Shown: positions 45,937 to 46,699 of the stretch, piece by piece
How positions within the stretch are numbered: the first letter of the stretch is position 1
Layout: each line of letters begins with the position of its first letter
IMG/VR virus record: IMGVR_UViG_3300025168_000151
Coordinates: 1-46,699 of that record
Reading direction: 5' to 3' (one strand)
Length of the DNA: 46,699 nucleotides
DNA from: a virus
Program-made: the position numbers and the translations under genes
The notes under the pieces: model-generated
Databases searched by the model: none
Seen by the model: only the letters and a program-made list of their open reading frames with translations
Told to the model about the DNA's origin: nothing

Positions 45937-46699
45937 ATGGCTACTTATGATAATGACCTTAGATTAAAAGAAATTGCCACAGGTGACGAAAGCGGAACTT
46001 GGGGTACGAGTACAAATGTAAACCTTGATTTAATTGCTGATAGTTTTAGTTTAGGCACTAAGCAAATGGCTTCTGATGCTAACCAAACTTTCACTATGCC
46101 TGACGCTACGGCGGATGGGGTTCGTTCGCTATACCTCAAAATTACCTCGGCGGGTTCTCTTACGGCTACACGCGAGGTAACACTTGGCCCAAACACTATA
46201 TCTAAAGTATGGATAATCGAAAACGCTACTACTGGAAGTCAAATTATTACGATCAAGCAAGGTTCTGGTGCTACGGTGAATGTGGCTAACGGCTCCAAGA
46301 CAATGGTCGTTACTGACGGGGCGGGTACAGGTGCGGCTGTATTTAACGCCAGCCCAACAGTTACTGCGGGTACGGTAACAAGTGTCGGTGGTACGGGTAC
46401 AGTTAACGGGATTAGTCTGTCTGGCACTGTTACAAGCTCAGGTAACCTGACGCTTGGTGGAGCTTTGTCTGGCGTTAACTTAACCTCTCAAGTTACAGGC
46501 ACACTCCCTATCGCTAATGGCGGTACGGGTACAACAGCAACAACTTTTGCAAATCTAACTAGCAACGTAACAGGTACACTTCCTGTTGCTAACGGCGGAA
46601 CTAACGGCACTACTGCGGCTACGGCTAGAGCAAGTCTTTCAGCTAATTCTTTGCCAGTTCTTAAAAGCGGAAATTACACCGCAGCAGTAGGCGAGTTTG
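45937..46699 (+). CDS. Tail fibre protein, truncated by window end
   Basis: The first 254 residues of a tail fibre. N-terminus 'YDNDLRLKEIATGDESGTWG' is the virion-attachment region I know from other phage fibres. From residue about 135 it carries beta-helix repeats ('TSVGGTGTVNGISLSGTVTS', then 'GTLPIANGGTGTTATTFAN' and 'GTLPVANGGTNGTTAATA'). It would bind the host receptor. The reading is open to the last base, so the C-terminal receptor part lies outside. Confidence 0.85.
   Translation, partial: MATYDNDLRLKEIATGDESGTWGTSTNVNLDLIADSFSLGTKQMASDANQTFTMPDATADGVRSLYLKITSAGSLTATREVTLGPNTISKVWIIENATTGSQIITIKQGSGATVNVANGSKTMVVTDGAGTGAAVFNASPTVTAGTVTSVGGTGTVNGISLSGTVTSSGNLTLGGALSGVNLTSQVTGTLPIANGGTGTTATTFANLTSNVTGTLPVANGGTNGTTAATARASLSANSLPVLKSGNYTAAVGEF

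Noticed and set aside
1-46699. CRISPR array, insertion sequence, integrase, diversity-generating retroelement.
   Set aside because: No regularly spaced identical repeats, transposase, integrase or reverse transcriptase motifs were seen on either strand.

Overview
This window is almost entirely one tailed-phage genome, or most of one. Coding density is very high, genes overlap by a few bases, and the structural order is continuous: small terminase, large terminase, portal, co-chaperonin-like protein, scaffold, decoration protein, major capsid protein, connector/adaptor proteins, tail fibre. There is a P22-gp10-like tail hub but no tape measure and no sheath, which points to a podovirus-type virion. 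Several small protein families are ones I recall from uncultured marine phages, so a marine bacterial (probably proteobacterial) host is my inference. I see no integrase, repressor, RNA polymerase, DNA polymerase, tRNA or CRISPR array.

Layout. (1) 44-19515, plus strand: late lysis, tail and ejection module. It holds a small exported protein, a FliK-like protein, holin, GH24 lysozyme, SNase-type nuclease, tail hub, several internal/ejection candidates with an embedded GNAT acetyltransferase, and a 2805-residue polyvalent protein. (2) 19496-23238, minus strand: recombination module with two PD-(D/E)XK-type nucleases, a NinB-like protein, a YbcO-like HNH protein, an SSB-like protein with an acidic tip and a Sak/DUF1071-type annealing protein. 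(3) 23265-25994, plus strand: RusA resolvase, a small protein, a T7-gp4-like primase-helicase and a hypothetical protein. (4) 26073-30506, minus strand: about fifteen small early genes plus an ArdC-type antirestriction protein. (5) 30775-46699, plus strand: packaging, capsid, connector and tail fibre, the last cut by the window end.

How the parts fit. The primase-helicase, annealing protein, SSB, RecB-like exonuclease and RusA form a replication/recombination set that would have to borrow the host DNA polymerase. ArdC probably protects incoming DNA. The giant polyvalent protein sits at the end of the ejection-protein block and is likely delivered with the DNA. Capsid genes appear to form their own transcription unit, from a -10 element at 38788 to a UUCG-loop terminator at 40364.

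Most interesting signals: a 62-codon ORF (16232-16420) that looks like a genuine phage gene but lies out of frame inside the giant ORF, bridging what look like two ancestral genes; an array of degenerate tandem repeats in the 566-bp non-coding gap between the terminase genes, with near-identical 25-bp inverted repeats flanking the small terminase gene; matching regulatory blocks in front of two early minus-strand genes; a co-chaperonin-like gene beside the scaffold; and runs of very basic small proteins in the structural region.
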